This document shows, piece by piece, positions 26,608-36,331 of a stretch of DNA of 64,000 bases. Source of the stretch: Pseudomonas cerasi (GTDB taxonomy: Bacteria > Pseudomonadota > Gammaproteobacteria > Pseudomonadales > Pseudomonadaceae); assembly GCF_900074915.1 (NCBI RefSeq), contig NZ_LT222319.1, positions 4,435,001-4,499,000 on the forward strand. Direction: 5' to 3'. Under the pieces are notes generated by a model. It ran no database searches and was not told where the DNA came from. It was given only the letters and a program-made list of their open reading frames with translations. The position numbers and the translations under genes are program-made. Within the stretch, counting starts at the first letter, position 1; each line of letters begins with the position of its first letter.

Positions 26608-28905
26608 ATGAATAAGCTGTGTTTATTAGGTTTGCTGGTCGGTATGGCCAGTCAGTCGGTGATGGCCCAGACCGCTGCCGCCACGGACAATACAACGCTT
26701 CAAGCCAAGAATGCCTTCATCGGCAAACTCATGAAACAAATGACTCTGGACGAAAAGATCGGTCAGTTACGACTCATCAGTATCAGTTCGGAAATGCCAC
26801 AGCCGCAAATTCTCAAGGAAATTGCCGCCGGAAGAATCGGCGGAACGTTCAACTCCATTACCCGTTCGGAAAATCGTCCGCTGCAGGAAGCCGCAGTCGC
26901 CAAAAGCCGTCTGAAAATTCCGATGTTCTTTGCCTACGACGTGGTTCACGGTCATCGCACGATTTTCCCGATCAGCCTGGGCATGGCCGCCAGCTGGGAC
27001 ATGGACGCCATCGCACTGATGGCCCGGGTCTCGGCCAAAGAAGCCAGTGCCGACAGCATCGACATGACTTTCGCCCCCATGGTGGATATTTCCCGCGACC
27101 CTCGCTGGGGCCGCAGCTCCGAGGGCTTCGGTGAAGACACTTACCTGGTGTCACGCATTTCCGACGTGATGGTCAGGTCCTTCCAGGGCAAGAACGTCGC
27201 AGCCAATGACAGCATCATGGCTGCCGTCAAACACTTCGCCCTGTATGGCGCAGTAGAAGGCGGACGCGACTACAACACCGTGGACATGAGCATGACGCGC
27301 ATGTACCAGGACTACCTGCCGCCCTACAAGGCCGGCATCGATGCCGGCGCCGGCGGCATCATGGTCGCACTCAACTCGATCAACGGCGTGCCGTCGACCT
27401 CCAACAAATGGCTGATGCAGGACCTGTTGCGCAAGGACTGGGGCTTCAAGGGCGTGACCATCAGCGACCACGGTGCGCTCAAGGAACTGATCGACCACGG
27501 CGTGGCCAAGGATTTCCGCGAGGCCGCCAAGCTGGCGATCAAGGCGGGCGTCGACCTGAGCATGAACGACGCGGCCTATGGCGAGCAGTTGCCTGGCCTG
27601 GTGAAAGACGGCGAAGTTTCCATGAAGGAAATCGACAACGCCGTGCGTGAAGTGCTGGGTGCCAAGTACGACATGGGTCTGTTCGCCTCGCCTTACGGCC
27701 GCATCGGCGTCGCTGCCGATGACCCTGCCGATACCTATTCCGATGACCGCCTGCACCGTGCCGAAGCTCGCGATGTGGCGCGCAAGACACTGGTACTGCT
27801 GAAAAACCAGAACGAGACACTGCCGCTGAAGAAACAAGGCACCATCGCAGTGATTGGCGGACTGGCACAAAGTCACCTCGACATGCTCGGCAGCTGGTCG
27901 GCAGCGGGTCGTCCCAACCAGTCGGTGACGGTGTATGAAGGGCTGGCCAACGCGGTCGGCGACAAGGCCAAGCTGGTTTATGCGCGCGGTGCCAACGTCA
28001 GTGACAACGAACACGTCCTCAACTACCTGAACTTCATCGAGAAGGAAGTAGAGGTCGATCCGCGCCCGGCGCAGGAAATGATCGACGAAGCGGTCAAGGT
28101 CGCCGAGCAGGCCGATGTGATCGTTGCCGTGGTCGGCGAGTCGCGCGGCATGTCGCATGAGTCGGCCAGCCGCAGCAGCCTGGACATTCCGGGCAAACAG
28201 CGCGACCTGATCAAGGCGCTCAAGGCCACTGGCAAACCACTGGTGCTGGTGCTGATGAATGGCCGTCCGCTGGTTCTGGTCGACGAACAGGAACAGGCTG
28301 ACGCCATGCTCGAAACCTGGTTCCCGGGCACCGAAGGCGGCAACGCAGTGGCTGATGTGCTATTCGGCGACTACAACCCGTCGGGCAAGCTGGCCATGTC
28401 GTTTCCACGCTCGATCGGTCAACTGCCGGTCTACTATGCGCACCTGAACACCGGCCGTCCGTATCACGAAGGCAAGCCAGGCAACTACACCTCGCACTAC
28501 TTCGAGGAGCCCAATGGCCCGCTGTTTCCGTTCGGTTATGGCCTGAGCTACACCCAGTTCGACGTCTCGGACATCAAGTTGTCGGACGCCAGCATGACGC
28601 GCAAAGGCAAGGTGACTGCCAGCGTGACCGTGAAGAATACCGGCAAGGTGGCCGGTGCAACCGTTGTGCAGTTGTATCTGCATGACGTGGCAGCGTCGAT
28701 CAGCCGTCCGGTAAAAGAACTGAAGAACTTCGAAAAGGTAATGCTTGAGCCCGGAGAAGAAAAAGTCGTGACCTTCACCCTCAGTGAAGACGATCTGAAG
28801 TTCTACAACAGCGAGCTCAAGCACGTGGCGGAACCTGGCGAATTCAAGGTAATGATCGGTCTGGACTCGCAAGCAGTGAAAGAAGCGACCTTCAATCTGT
28901 TGTAA
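26608..28905 (+). CDS. bglX: Periplasmic beta-glucosidase, glycoside hydrolase family 3
   Basis: Hydrolyses terminal beta-D-glucosyl residues of oligosaccharides in the periplasm. The 765-residue protein has a signal peptide (MNKLCLLGLLVGMASQSVMAQ), the GH3 barrel with FAYDVVHGHRTIFP, MAAVKHFALYGA and the nucleophile Asp in GVTISDHGAL, the alpha/beta sandwich domain (VVGESRGMSHESASRSSLDIP) and a C-terminal fibronectin-III-like domain (VTVKNTGKVAGATVVQLYL). Its length equals that of E. coli BglX. A hairpin follows the stop codon before dctB. Confidence 0.95.
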   Translation: MNKLCLLGLLVGMASQSVMAQTAAATDNTTLQAKNAFIGKLMKQMTLDEKIGQLRLISISSEMPQPQILKEIAAGRIGGTFNSITRSENRPLQEAAVAKSRLKIPMFFAYDVVHGHRTIFPISLGMAASWDMDAIALMARVSAKEASADSIDMTFAPMVDISRDPRWGRSSEGFGEDTYLVSRISDVMVRSFQGKNVAANDSIMAAVKHFALYGAVEGGRDYNTVDMSMTRMYQDYLPPYKAGIDAGAGGIMVALNSINGVPSTSNKWLMQDLLRKDWGFKGVTISDHGALKELIDHGVAKDFREAAKLAIKAGVDLSMNDAAYGEQLPGLVKDGEVSMKEIDNAVREVLGAKYDMGLFASPYGRIGVAADDPADTYSDDRLHRAEARDVARKTLVLLKNQNETLPLKKQGTIAVIGGLAQSHLDMLGSWSAAGRPNQSVTVYEGLANAVGDKAKLVYARGANVSDNEHVLNYLNFIEKEVEVDPRPAQEMIDEAVKVAEQADVIVAVVGESRGMSHESASRSSLDIPGKQRDLIKALKATGKPLVLVLMNGRPLVLVDEQEQADAMLETWFPGTEGGNAVADVLFGDYNPSGKLAMSFPRSIGQLPVYYAHLNTGRPYHEGKPGNYTSHYFEEPNGPLFPFGYGLSYTQFDVSDIKLSDASMTRKGKVTASVTVKNTGKVAGATVVQLYLHDVAASISRPVKELKNFEKVMLEPGEEKVVTFTLSEDDLKFYNSELKHVAEPGEFKVMIGLDSQAVKEATFNLL

Positions 28906-28916
28906 ACCCTGCGCGT

Positions 28917-28950
28917 GGCGCGTTCGTGAGCATTCGCTCGGGAACGCGCC
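28917..28950 (+). terminator. Hairpin between bglX and dctB
   Basis: Inverted repeat GGCGCGTTC...GAACGCGCC with an inner GTGAGC/GCTC stem. There is no T run after it, so it may be a weak or factor-dependent terminator or an mRNA-stabilising stem. Confidence 0.5.
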
Positions 28951-28974
28951 GACAGGGTCCGATCAGGCTGCGAC

Positions 28975-30732
28975 ATGACGCTCAAGCATCGCTACTGGCG
29001 CATTACCCTGTACGTGCTGCTGATCCTGGCCGGTGCGGCCCTGTGCGCCGGGCTCGCGATGCGTCAGGCGCAGCGTCACGCCATGTCGGAAGATGCCGCG
29101 CGTGCCGAAGGACAGCTGGCACTGTATGCCAATACCCTGCACACCCTGATCGAGCGCTATCGCGCCCTGCCCTCCGTTCTGGCGCTGGACCCGGAAATTC
29201 GTGCCGCGCTGAGCGGCCCGGTGACCGGTGAGGTGCAGAACGCCCTCAACCTCAAGCTGGAAAAGATCAACAGCGCGGCTCATTCGTCGACGCTGGAGTT
29301 GCTCGACCGGCAGGGTCTGGCGATTGGCGCGAGCAACTGGCGCACGCCCAATAGCTATGTCGGCCACAACTACGCTTTTCGACCCTACTTCCTGCAAACC
29401 CGCGCCAAGGGCACCGGGCGTTTCTATGCGGTCGGTGTGACCACCGGAATTCCAGGGTACTTTCTGTCCAGTGCGGTATTGAACGACACCGGCGGGTTCA
29501 TGGGGGCGATGGTCGTGAAGCTGGAGTTCCCGAGCCTTGAGCAGGAGTGGGATCAGGGTGAGGACCTGCTGCTGGTCAGCGATGAGAAAGGCATCGTGTT
29601 CATCGCCAATCAACCAGGCTGGCGCTATCGCGAGCTGCTGCCAATCTCGGTGGAAGATCGTGCCAGCCTGTTGCGCACCCGCCAGTACGACAAGAAGGTA
29701 TTGTCACCGCTACGCAGCCGGGTCCTCGACAGCTTCAGCGAAAACAGTCATTTGAGCCGTGTCGAAGGCCCGGACGGCACCACGGATTATCTCTGGCAGT
29801 CGCTGCCCCTTGCGGATGAGAATTGGACTCTGCATCTGCTGCGCAAGCCGCCCGCGGCCAGTGAAGACGTTCGCAATGCAGGACTGGCCGCCGCGGGTAT
29901 CTGGCTGGCGCTGGTATTTCTGAGTCTGTTTCTCTATCAGCGCTGGCGACTGGCGCGACTGAGAGAGCGCAACCGGGATGAACTGGAGCGCCTGGTGCAA
30001 GAACGCACGCGTGATCTGCAAACCGCGCAGGACGGTCTGGTGCAGTCGGCCAAACTGGCGGCGCTGGGGCAGATGTCGGCAGCGCTGGCCCACGAAATCA
30101 ACCAGCCGTTGACCGCCCAGCGCATGCAACTGGCGACCCTGCGGCTGCTGCTCGATCAGGGCCGAATCGATGAAGCCTGCAAAGCATTGGTTCCCGTCGA
30201 TCAGCAACTGACACGAATGGCCGCCTTGACCAGCCACCTGAAGACCTTCGCACGCAAGAGCCCCAGCGGACTGCGCGAACGGCTGGACCTGGCCACGGTG
30301 GTCGATCAGGCCTTGTTGCTGCTCGACCCGCGCCTGCGCGAGGAGCACGTCCACTGCGTTCTGCATGTGTCACGTCCGGCATGGGGGCGCGGCGATGCCA
30401 TCCGCCTGGAACAGGTACTGATAAACCTGCTGCGCAATGCGCTGGACGCCATGCGCGAGTGCCGCTCCAGGCGCCTTGAAGTGCGTATCGACGCCGTCGA
30501 CAACCAGTGGCGGCTCAGCGTCAGGGACAACGGAAGCGGGATCGCTGCGAAGGATCTGCCGAGCATTTTCGATCCGTTCTTCACCACCAAACCGGTAGGC
30601 GACGGCCTGGGCCTTGGCCTGGCTGTGTCGTACGCCATCATTCATGAACTGGGCGGACAACTGACGGCGCAAAACCATGCGGACGGTGCCGAGTTCTGGT
30701 TCAGCTTGCCCAATGACTTTCTGGAGGCCTGA
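28975..30732 (+). CDS. dctB: C4-dicarboxylate sensor histidine kinase DctB
   Basis: An inner-membrane sensor kinase of 585 residues: membrane helix at about 10-29, periplasmic tandem-PAS (DctB/DcuS) sensor domain to about 295 (including YAFRPYFLQTRAKGTGRFYAVG, characteristic of DctB-type dicarboxylate sensors), second helix at about 302-322, a coiled-coil linker, HisKA with phosphoacceptor His373 (LAHEINQPLT), and HATPase motifs (NLLRNALDAM, DNGSGI, FDPFFTTK, GLGLGLAVS). It normally phosphorylates DctD to switch on dctA. Here the next gene is a dctD lacking its phosphoacceptor region, so signal transfer through this locus is probably broken. dctA is not in the window. Confidence 0.9.
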   Translation: MTLKHRYWRITLYVLLILAGAALCAGLAMRQAQRHAMSEDAARAEGQLALYANTLHTLIERYRALPSVLALDPEIRAALSGPVTGEVQNALNLKLEKINSAAHSSTLELLDRQGLAIGASNWRTPNSYVGHNYAFRPYFLQTRAKGTGRFYAVGVTTGIPGYFLSSAVLNDTGGFMGAMVVKLEFPSLEQEWDQGEDLLLVSDEKGIVFIANQPGWRYRELLPISVEDRASLLRTRQYDKKVLSPLRSRVLDSFSENSHLSRVEGPDGTTDYLWQSLPLADENWTLHLLRKPPAASEDVRNAGLAAAGIWLALVFLSLFLYQRWRLARLRERNRDELERLVQERTRDLQTAQDGLVQSAKLAALGQMSAALAHEINQPLTAQRMQLATLRLLLDQGRIDEACKALVPVDQQLTRMAALTSHLKTFARKSPSGLRERLDLATVVDQALLLLDPRLREEHVHCVLHVSRPAWGRGDAIRLEQVLINLLRNALDAMRECRSRRLEVRIDAVDNQWRLSVRDNGSGIAAKDLPSIFDPFFTTKPVGDGLGLGLAVSYAIIHELGGQLTAQNHADGAEFWFSLPNDFLEA

Positions 30733-31871
30733 CCCGGCTGCAAGGCGCAGACCGCGACCTGCCAGTCATCCTCCTGACCGGCCATGGCGACGTGCCGATG
30801 GCTGTAGAGGCGATGCGCGAAGGGGCCTATGACTTTCTGGAAAAACCCTTCAGCCCGGAAACCCTGATCAGCAACCTGCGGCGCGCCCTCGAGAAACGCC
30901 AGCTGGTGCTGGAAAACCGCCGCCTGCATGAGCAGGCCGATGCCAGAACCCGCCTGGACGCCACGTTGCTCGGCGTATCGCCCGGCATGCAGACCCTGCG
31001 TCGCCAGGTGCTGGAACTGGCGCAACTGCCGGTCAACGTGATCATCCGCGGGGAGACCGGCAGCGGCAAGGAGCTGGTCGCTCGCTGCCTGCATGATTTT
31101 GGGCCGCGCGCCGCCAAACCTTTTGTCGCACTCAACTGCGCGGCCATCCCGGAGCACCTGTTCGAAGCCGAGCTGTTCGGCCACGAGAGCGGCGCCTTCA
31201 CCGGCGCACAGGGCAAGCGCGTCGGTCGCCTGGAGTATGCCCACGGCGGCACGGTGTTCCTTGATGAAATCGAGAGCATGCCGATGGCGCAACAGGTCAA
31301 GCTGCTGCGCGTTCTACAGGACAAGCGCCTTGAGCGGCTGGGCTCGAATCAGAGTATCGACGTCGACCTGCGAATCATCGCGGCGACCAAGCCTGATCTT
31401 CTCGAAGAAGCGCGTGCCGGGCGCTTCCGCGAAGACCTGGCCTACCGCCTCAACGTTGCCGAGCTGCGCCTGCCGCCGCTGCGCGAGCGCCTTGAAGACA
31501 TCGCGCAACTGTTCAGCCACTTCGCCCGCGCCGCCGCCGAACGTGTAGGCCGGGAAGCGCCAGCGCTGGATGCCGCACATGTAGGTCAGTTGCTCGGCCA
31601 TGACTGGCAAGGCAACGTGCGCGAGCTGGCCAATGCCGCCGAGCGCCAGGCCCTGGGGCTGGAGCAAGCCCTGCCGCAACCTGATACGCAATGGCCGGGG
31701 CACTCGCTGGCGGCGCGTCAGGAGGCCTTCGAAGCACAATGCCTGCGCGCCTCGCTGGCCCGTCACAAAGGCGACATCAAGGCGGTGCTCAATGAATTGC
31801 AACTGCCTCGAAGGACGCTGAACGAGAAGATGCAGCGCCATGCTCTGGTACGCGAAACGTTCCTCGAATGA
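30733..31871 (+). pseudogene. dctD: dctD, sigma-54 response regulator lacking N-terminal receiver half
   Basis: Directly after the dctB stop the sequence reads, in another frame, RLQGADRDLPVILLTGHGDV then AMREGAYDFLEKPF. This is the second half of a DctD receiver domain without the acidic pocket or phosphoacceptor Asp, and without a start codon. The rest is intact: AAA+ Walker A (GETGSGKE), the sigma-54-contacting ESGAFTGA (equivalent to GAFTGA), Walker B (GGTVFLDEIE) and a Fis-type HTH at the C-terminus (DIKAVLNELQLPRRTLNEKM). A deletion of roughly 70 codons joined dctB to mid-dctD. Translation from GTG 30792 would give a 359-residue regulator without an active receiver. Confidence 0.8.
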
Positions 31872-31989
31872 GGGCTGCGCAGATTCCGTACAGCTTGTTC
31901 CGGCGATAACCGAACATTTCCCGCAGCGCCGGGTCTGCATACTGTCACGGCCATGTGCGGTCGTGATGGCTGGATACTGGAAAGGCATA

Positions 31990-34470
31990 ATGACATCATA
32001 CCCGCCTGGCTATTCAGCTCACTTTGACAGTCCGAAAGATGGGGCATTTTCTACCGTGAATACTCCCCTCGACCTCCCATTGGGAGGCGGCGAAATGGGT
32101 CGGTTTATCCGAGAGACGGACTGGTCTACGTCCGCGCTTGGACCGAAGCAAGCATGGCCCGCAGCGCTACTGTCTTCAATGAACCTGATGCTCAGTTGCC
32201 CGGATAGCATGTACCTGCTCTGGGGCCCTGACTACATTCTGTTCTTCAATGACGCTTACTCTCAGGTGCTGCCCATTGCGGCACGACAGGCGCAGGGCCA
32301 ACCCATTGCCTCGGTGTGGGGCGATGCCTGGGACGCCGTGCGGCCACTCGCCGAGCACGCGCTGGCCGGACAAAGCCGCCGATCCGACAATATTCAGCGC
32401 ACCATCGTCCGTAATGGCAAGCCCGAGCAGACCTGGTGGTCGCTGTCCTATTCTCCACTGTACGGCGATAGCGGCCTGATCGAGGGGGTATTCTGCCGGG
32501 TCAACGAAACCACTTCGCAGGTCATGGCTGAAGCCCGTCAGTCGGAGAACGAAGCGTTCACGGACCGTGTGCTGTCGAGCATCAACGACTGCATCAAGGT
32601 GCTGGACCTCGACTCGCGCCTGACCTTCATGAGCGAAGGCGGCCAGCGGATCATGGAAGTCAGCGATTTCAACGCGATTCGCGGCTGCCCCTGGCCCGAC
32701 TTCTGGCAGGACCAGGGCAATCTGGACGCCATCGCTGCGGTCGAAGCGGCCAGATCGGGTCAAAACGCCAGCTTCATCGGCTCGGCGCAGACCATGGCCG
32801 GCACCACCAAGTGGTGGCATGTGCAGGTCAGCCCGATTTTCGGCAAGGATGGCAAACCGGAAAAGATTCTGTGTGTTTCCCGAGACATGACCCAGCTCAG
32901 AGACGCTGAAGAAGCGTTGCTGTCGCTCAACGAGACACTCGAGCAGCGCGTGATCGAACGCACCCAGGACCGTGATCGTATCTGGCGGCTGTCGACCGAC
33001 CTGATGCTGGTGGCGCAGTTCGACGGGATCGTCTCGGCGGTCAATCCGGCATGGAATCAGGCTCTGGGCTGGTCGGAAGAGCAACTGCTCAACAGCCAGT
33101 TCCTGGCACTGGTGCACCCTGAAGACGTGGAAAGTACGCTGGCCGCCATGAGCGGGCTGGAGAACGGCCGCACTATTCCTCACTTCAAGAACCGCTATCG
33201 CCATCTGGACGGGTCGTACCGGACCATCTCCTGGACTGCCGTGCCGGACAAACAATTCATCCATGCCGTCGGCCGTGACATTCAGGCCGAGGAAGAGGCC
33301 AATGAAGCGTTGCGGCTTTCGCAGGACGCCCTGCACCAGGCGCAGAAGCTGGAAGCCATCGGTCAACTGACCGGCGGCGTGGCACATGATTTCAATAACC
33401 TGTTGACGGTGATCCGCTCCTGCAGCGACCTGTTGAAATCGCCAAACCTCGAAGAGTCCCGTCGCGTTAAGTATGTCGAGGCCATTTCCAGCACGGTAGA
33501 CCGAGCCGCTCGCCTGACCGGACAGTTGCTGGCGTTTGCCCGCCGCCAGGCCTTGCAGCCGGAAGTGTTCGATGTCTGCAAGAGTGTGGCGCGCATTGGC
33601 GAGATGATGGACACGCTTACCGGCGCACGTATTCAGGTCAGCATCGACCTGCCTGCCGAGCCGTGCTTCATCTTTGCCGACGGCAGCCAGTTCGACACGG
33701 CGCTGGTCAACATGGTGGTCAACGCCCGCGATGCCATGTCCGGCGCGGGTAAGTTGGTCATAAAGGTTGATTGCGCTGCCTGTGCTGCCGACGATCAGCC
33801 CGCTTCACTCGGTGAGGGTGATTATGTAAGGGTATCGCTGACCGATACCGGCGCAGGTATCGCCAAGGAGAAGCTGGGGCTGATCTTCGAACCGTTCTAT
33901 ACCACCAAGAGTGTCGGCCAGGGCACAGGGCTGGGGTTGTCGCAGGTATTCGGTTTTGCCAAACAGTCGGGCGGTGAAGTTCTGGTTGAAAGCGAGCTGG
34001 GCAAGGGCAGCCGCTTCACGCTGTGCCTGCCCAGCGCACAACGTCACGAAGTGATCCAGGAAGATAATCGCCATATCCTCCCCCCATTGCCAGGGCTGTG
34101 CGTGCTGATGGTCGAGGACAATCAGGACATCGGCACCTATACACGCCCGATGCTTGAGCAATTGGGCTTTCAGGTGCTCTGGGTGAGCAGTGCCGCCGAG
34201 GCGCTGAAAGAGCTCTCCGGCAACCCGGAAAACTTTCATGTGGTGTTCTCGGACATCGCCATGCCGGGCATGAGCGGACTGGAGCTGTACGCCGAAATCG
34301 AAGCGCGCTATCCGTGGATGCCGGTGGTTCTTACCACCGGGTACAGCACTGAGTTCGCGACGATCGCTCAGGACGAAACACACCGCTTCGACCTGCTGCA
34401 GAAACCCTACTCCAAAGATGATCTGGCGGCGATTCTGCACAAGGCCGTGAGTCGTACCGGCGAACACTGA
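31990..34470 (+). CDS. PAS-containing hybrid sensor histidine kinase
   Basis: An 826-residue soluble-looking kinase: PAS-like domains at about 60-165, 190-300 and 335-430, HisKA with His466 (GGVAHDFNNLLTVIRS), HATPase_c (NMVVNARDAM, DTGAGI, FEPFYTTKSVGQGTGLGLS) and a C-terminal receiver with Asp755 (VVFSDIAMPGMSG). No membrane helices are seen. The ATG at 31990 has GGAAAGG upstream; the open frame extends 50 codons further but without family character. The signal and output partner are unknown. It follows dctD by 118 bp. Confidence 0.9.
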   Translation: MTSYPPGYSAHFDSPKDGAFSTVNTPLDLPLGGGEMGRFIRETDWSTSALGPKQAWPAALLSSMNLMLSCPDSMYLLWGPDYILFFNDAYSQVLPIAARQAQGQPIASVWGDAWDAVRPLAEHALAGQSRRSDNIQRTIVRNGKPEQTWWSLSYSPLYGDSGLIEGVFCRVNETTSQVMAEARQSENEAFTDRVLSSINDCIKVLDLDSRLTFMSEGGQRIMEVSDFNAIRGCPWPDFWQDQGNLDAIAAVEAARSGQNASFIGSAQTMAGTTKWWHVQVSPIFGKDGKPEKILCVSRDMTQLRDAEEALLSLNETLEQRVIERTQDRDRIWRLSTDLMLVAQFDGIVSAVNPAWNQALGWSEEQLLNSQFLALVHPEDVESTLAAMSGLENGRTIPHFKNRYRHLDGSYRTISWTAVPDKQFIHAVGRDIQAEEEANEALRLSQDALHQAQKLEAIGQLTGGVAHDFNNLLTVIRSCSDLLKSPNLEESRRVKYVEAISSTVDRAARLTGQLLAFARRQALQPEVFDVCKSVARIGEMMDTLTGARIQVSIDLPAEPCFIFADGSQFDTALVNMVVNARDAMSGAGKLVIKVDCAACAADDQPASLGEGDYVRVSLTDTGAGIAKEKLGLIFEPFYTTKSVGQGTGLGLSQVFGFAKQSGGEVLVESELGKGSRFTLCLPSAQRHEVIQEDNRHILPPLPGLCVLMVEDNQDIGTYTRPMLEQLGFQVLWVSSAAEALKELSGNPENFHVVFSDIAMPGMSGLELYAEIEARYPWMPVVLTTGYSTEFATIAQDETHRFDLLQKPYSKDDLAAILHKAVSRTGEH

Positions 34471-34636
34471 TGGTATGGATTGGTCTGAATCCATCATGCC
34501 AGCGGATTCACTGATGTCTGATACGCATGAGTGAACCCCGGCACTTCCCACGCATAAAACCAAGACAACACCGGTTGCCTTGATTCAGAATCACGCAAAA
34601 CATCGCAACACTCTTAGAGCAGGGAGCATTTTCGAG

Positions 34637-36331
34637 ATGATCGTTGGTATTGATCTGGGGACCACCAACAGCCTGGTGGCTGTATGGCGCGACGGCAGCA
34701 GTGAACTGGTGACCAACGCACTGGGTGAAACTCTCACCCCCAGCGTTGTCGGGCTGGACGATGACGGGCAGATTCTGGTCGGCAAGGCGGCCCGCGAACG
34801 ACTGCAGACTCACCCGAAAAAAACCACGGCCCTGTTCAAACGCTACATGGGCAGTGCCCAGGAAATTCGCTTGGGCTGTGCTACTTACCGCCCGGAAGAG
34901 TTGTCCTCGCTGGTCCTCAAAAGCCTGAAAGCCGATGTCGAGCGCGCGTTTGGCGAGCCTGTCACGGAAGCGGTGATCAGCGTTCCGGCCTATTTCAGCG
35001 ACGCTCAACGTAAAGCCACGCGTATTGCCGGAGAGCTGGCGGGGCTCAAGGTCGAGAAGCTCATCAACGAGCCGACAGCGGCGGCACTCGCGTATGGCCT
35101 TCACCAGAAGGAAGGCGAAACTTCGTTTCTGGTCTTCGATCTGGGTGGCGGTACGTTCGACATCTCGATCCTCGAACTCTTCGACGGCGTGATGGAAGTG
35201 CGTGCCAGTGCGGGCGACAACTTTCTGGGGGGTGAAGATTTCGACCAGGTCATGGTCGAGCACTTCGTGAACCTGCACCGCGATGAGCCGGACTTCCCGT
35301 CAACGGAGCTGATTGCCCCGGCCTTGCGGCGCGAAGCCGAGCGAGTGCGCAGGGCTTTGGGTCAGGACGGAAGTGCCGACTTCGTATTGCGTCACGCCGA
35401 GAGGGAATGGCGCAAGACCATTACTCAAGAGCAGATGAGCGATTTTTATGCGCCCCTGCTTAACCGCCTGCGCGCTCCGGCCGAGCGTGCGCTTCGAGAC
35501 GCGAGGATACGCGTCGCCGATCTGGATGAGATTCTGCTGGTGGGCGGCACAACGCGGATGCCACTGATCCGCAAGCTTGCCGCGAGCCTGTTCGGGCGCT
35601 TCCCTTCCATTGCACTCAACCCTGATGAAATCGTCGCACAGGGCGCCGCGGTGCAAGCGGCGCTCAAGCAGCGGGACGCAGCGCTGGAGGAGATCGTCCT
35701 AACCGACGTATGCCCTTACACGCTGGGAATCGAGACCATCGCGCAAATTGCCAATCGCTATGAAAGCGGTCATTACCTGCCCATTATCGAACGCAACAGC
35801 GTCGTACCGGTCAGCCGGGTAAAAACAGTTCAGACCGTCAGTGATGATCAGGAACACGTCATGGTGCGGATCTTTCAGGGCGAAAGTCGCATGGTCAAGG
35901 ACAACATTGCGCTGGGTGAGCTCATCATTCCGATCCCCAAGGCCAAGGCCGGCGAAGTAGCGCTGGATGTGCGCTTTACCTATGACAACAACGGCCTGCT
36001 GGAGGCCGATGTGATGACACAGCTGACCGGGGAACGTCACAAGCTGGTTATCGAAAACAACCCTGGCGTGATGACGCCTGATGAAATACAGGAACGCCTT
36101 CAGGTACTCGAAGCGCTCAAAGTCCATCCACGCGAACAGCAGGCCAACACTCACCTGATCGCCAGACTTGAACGCCTGTACCAGGAATGCCTGGGCAGTG
36201 ATCGAGAACTTATCGATCATTGGACCAGCCAGTTTCAGCATGTGCTGGAGACACAGGACGAGCGGCAGATCAGCGAAATTCGCAAGCAACTCAAACAGGA
36301 AGTCGACACGTTCGAGCAGGGCGCAAGATGA
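34637..36331 (+). CDS. hscC: Hsp70-family chaperone HscC
   Basis: A 564-residue specialised Hsp70 of the HscC type. It starts MIVGIDLGTTNSLVAVW; ATPase motifs include AYFSDAQRKATRIAGELAGL, NEPTAAALAYG, DLGGGTFDISILE and LVGGTTRMPLI. The substrate-binding domain (TDVCPYTLGIE..., VPVSRVKTVQTVSDDQEHV) is followed by a shortened lid. It is shorter than DnaK (about 640), as HscC is. In E. coli HscC has been linked to sigma-70 regulation. The following gene for a J-domain partner overlaps it by 4 bases, matching the hscC-djl arrangement. Confidence 0.92.
   Translation: MIVGIDLGTTNSLVAVWRDGSSELVTNALGETLTPSVVGLDDDGQILVGKAARERLQTHPKKTTALFKRYMGSAQEIRLGCATYRPEELSSLVLKSLKADVERAFGEPVTEAVISVPAYFSDAQRKATRIAGELAGLKVEKLINEPTAAALAYGLHQKEGETSFLVFDLGGGTFDISILELFDGVMEVRASAGDNFLGGEDFDQVMVEHFVNLHRDEPDFPSTELIAPALRREAERVRRALGQDGSADFVLRHAEREWRKTITQEQMSDFYAPLLNRLRAPAERALRDARIRVADLDEILLVGGTTRMPLIRKLAASLFGRFPSIALNPDEIVAQGAAVQAALKQRDAALEEIVLTDVCPYTLGIETIAQIANRYESGHYLPIIERNSVVPVSRVKTVQTVSDDQEHVMVRIFQGESRMVKDNIALGELIIPIPKAKAGEVALDVRFTYDNNGLLEADVMTQLTGERHKLVIENNPGVMTPDEIQERLQVLEALKVHPREQQANTHLIARLERLYQECLGSDRELIDHWTSQFQHVLETQDERQISEIRKQLKQEVDTFEQGAR

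Noticed and set aside
27151..28158. A 335-codon frame antisense to bglX
   Set aside because: No ribosome binding site, no domain, and the plus strand holds an unambiguous GH3 enzyme.
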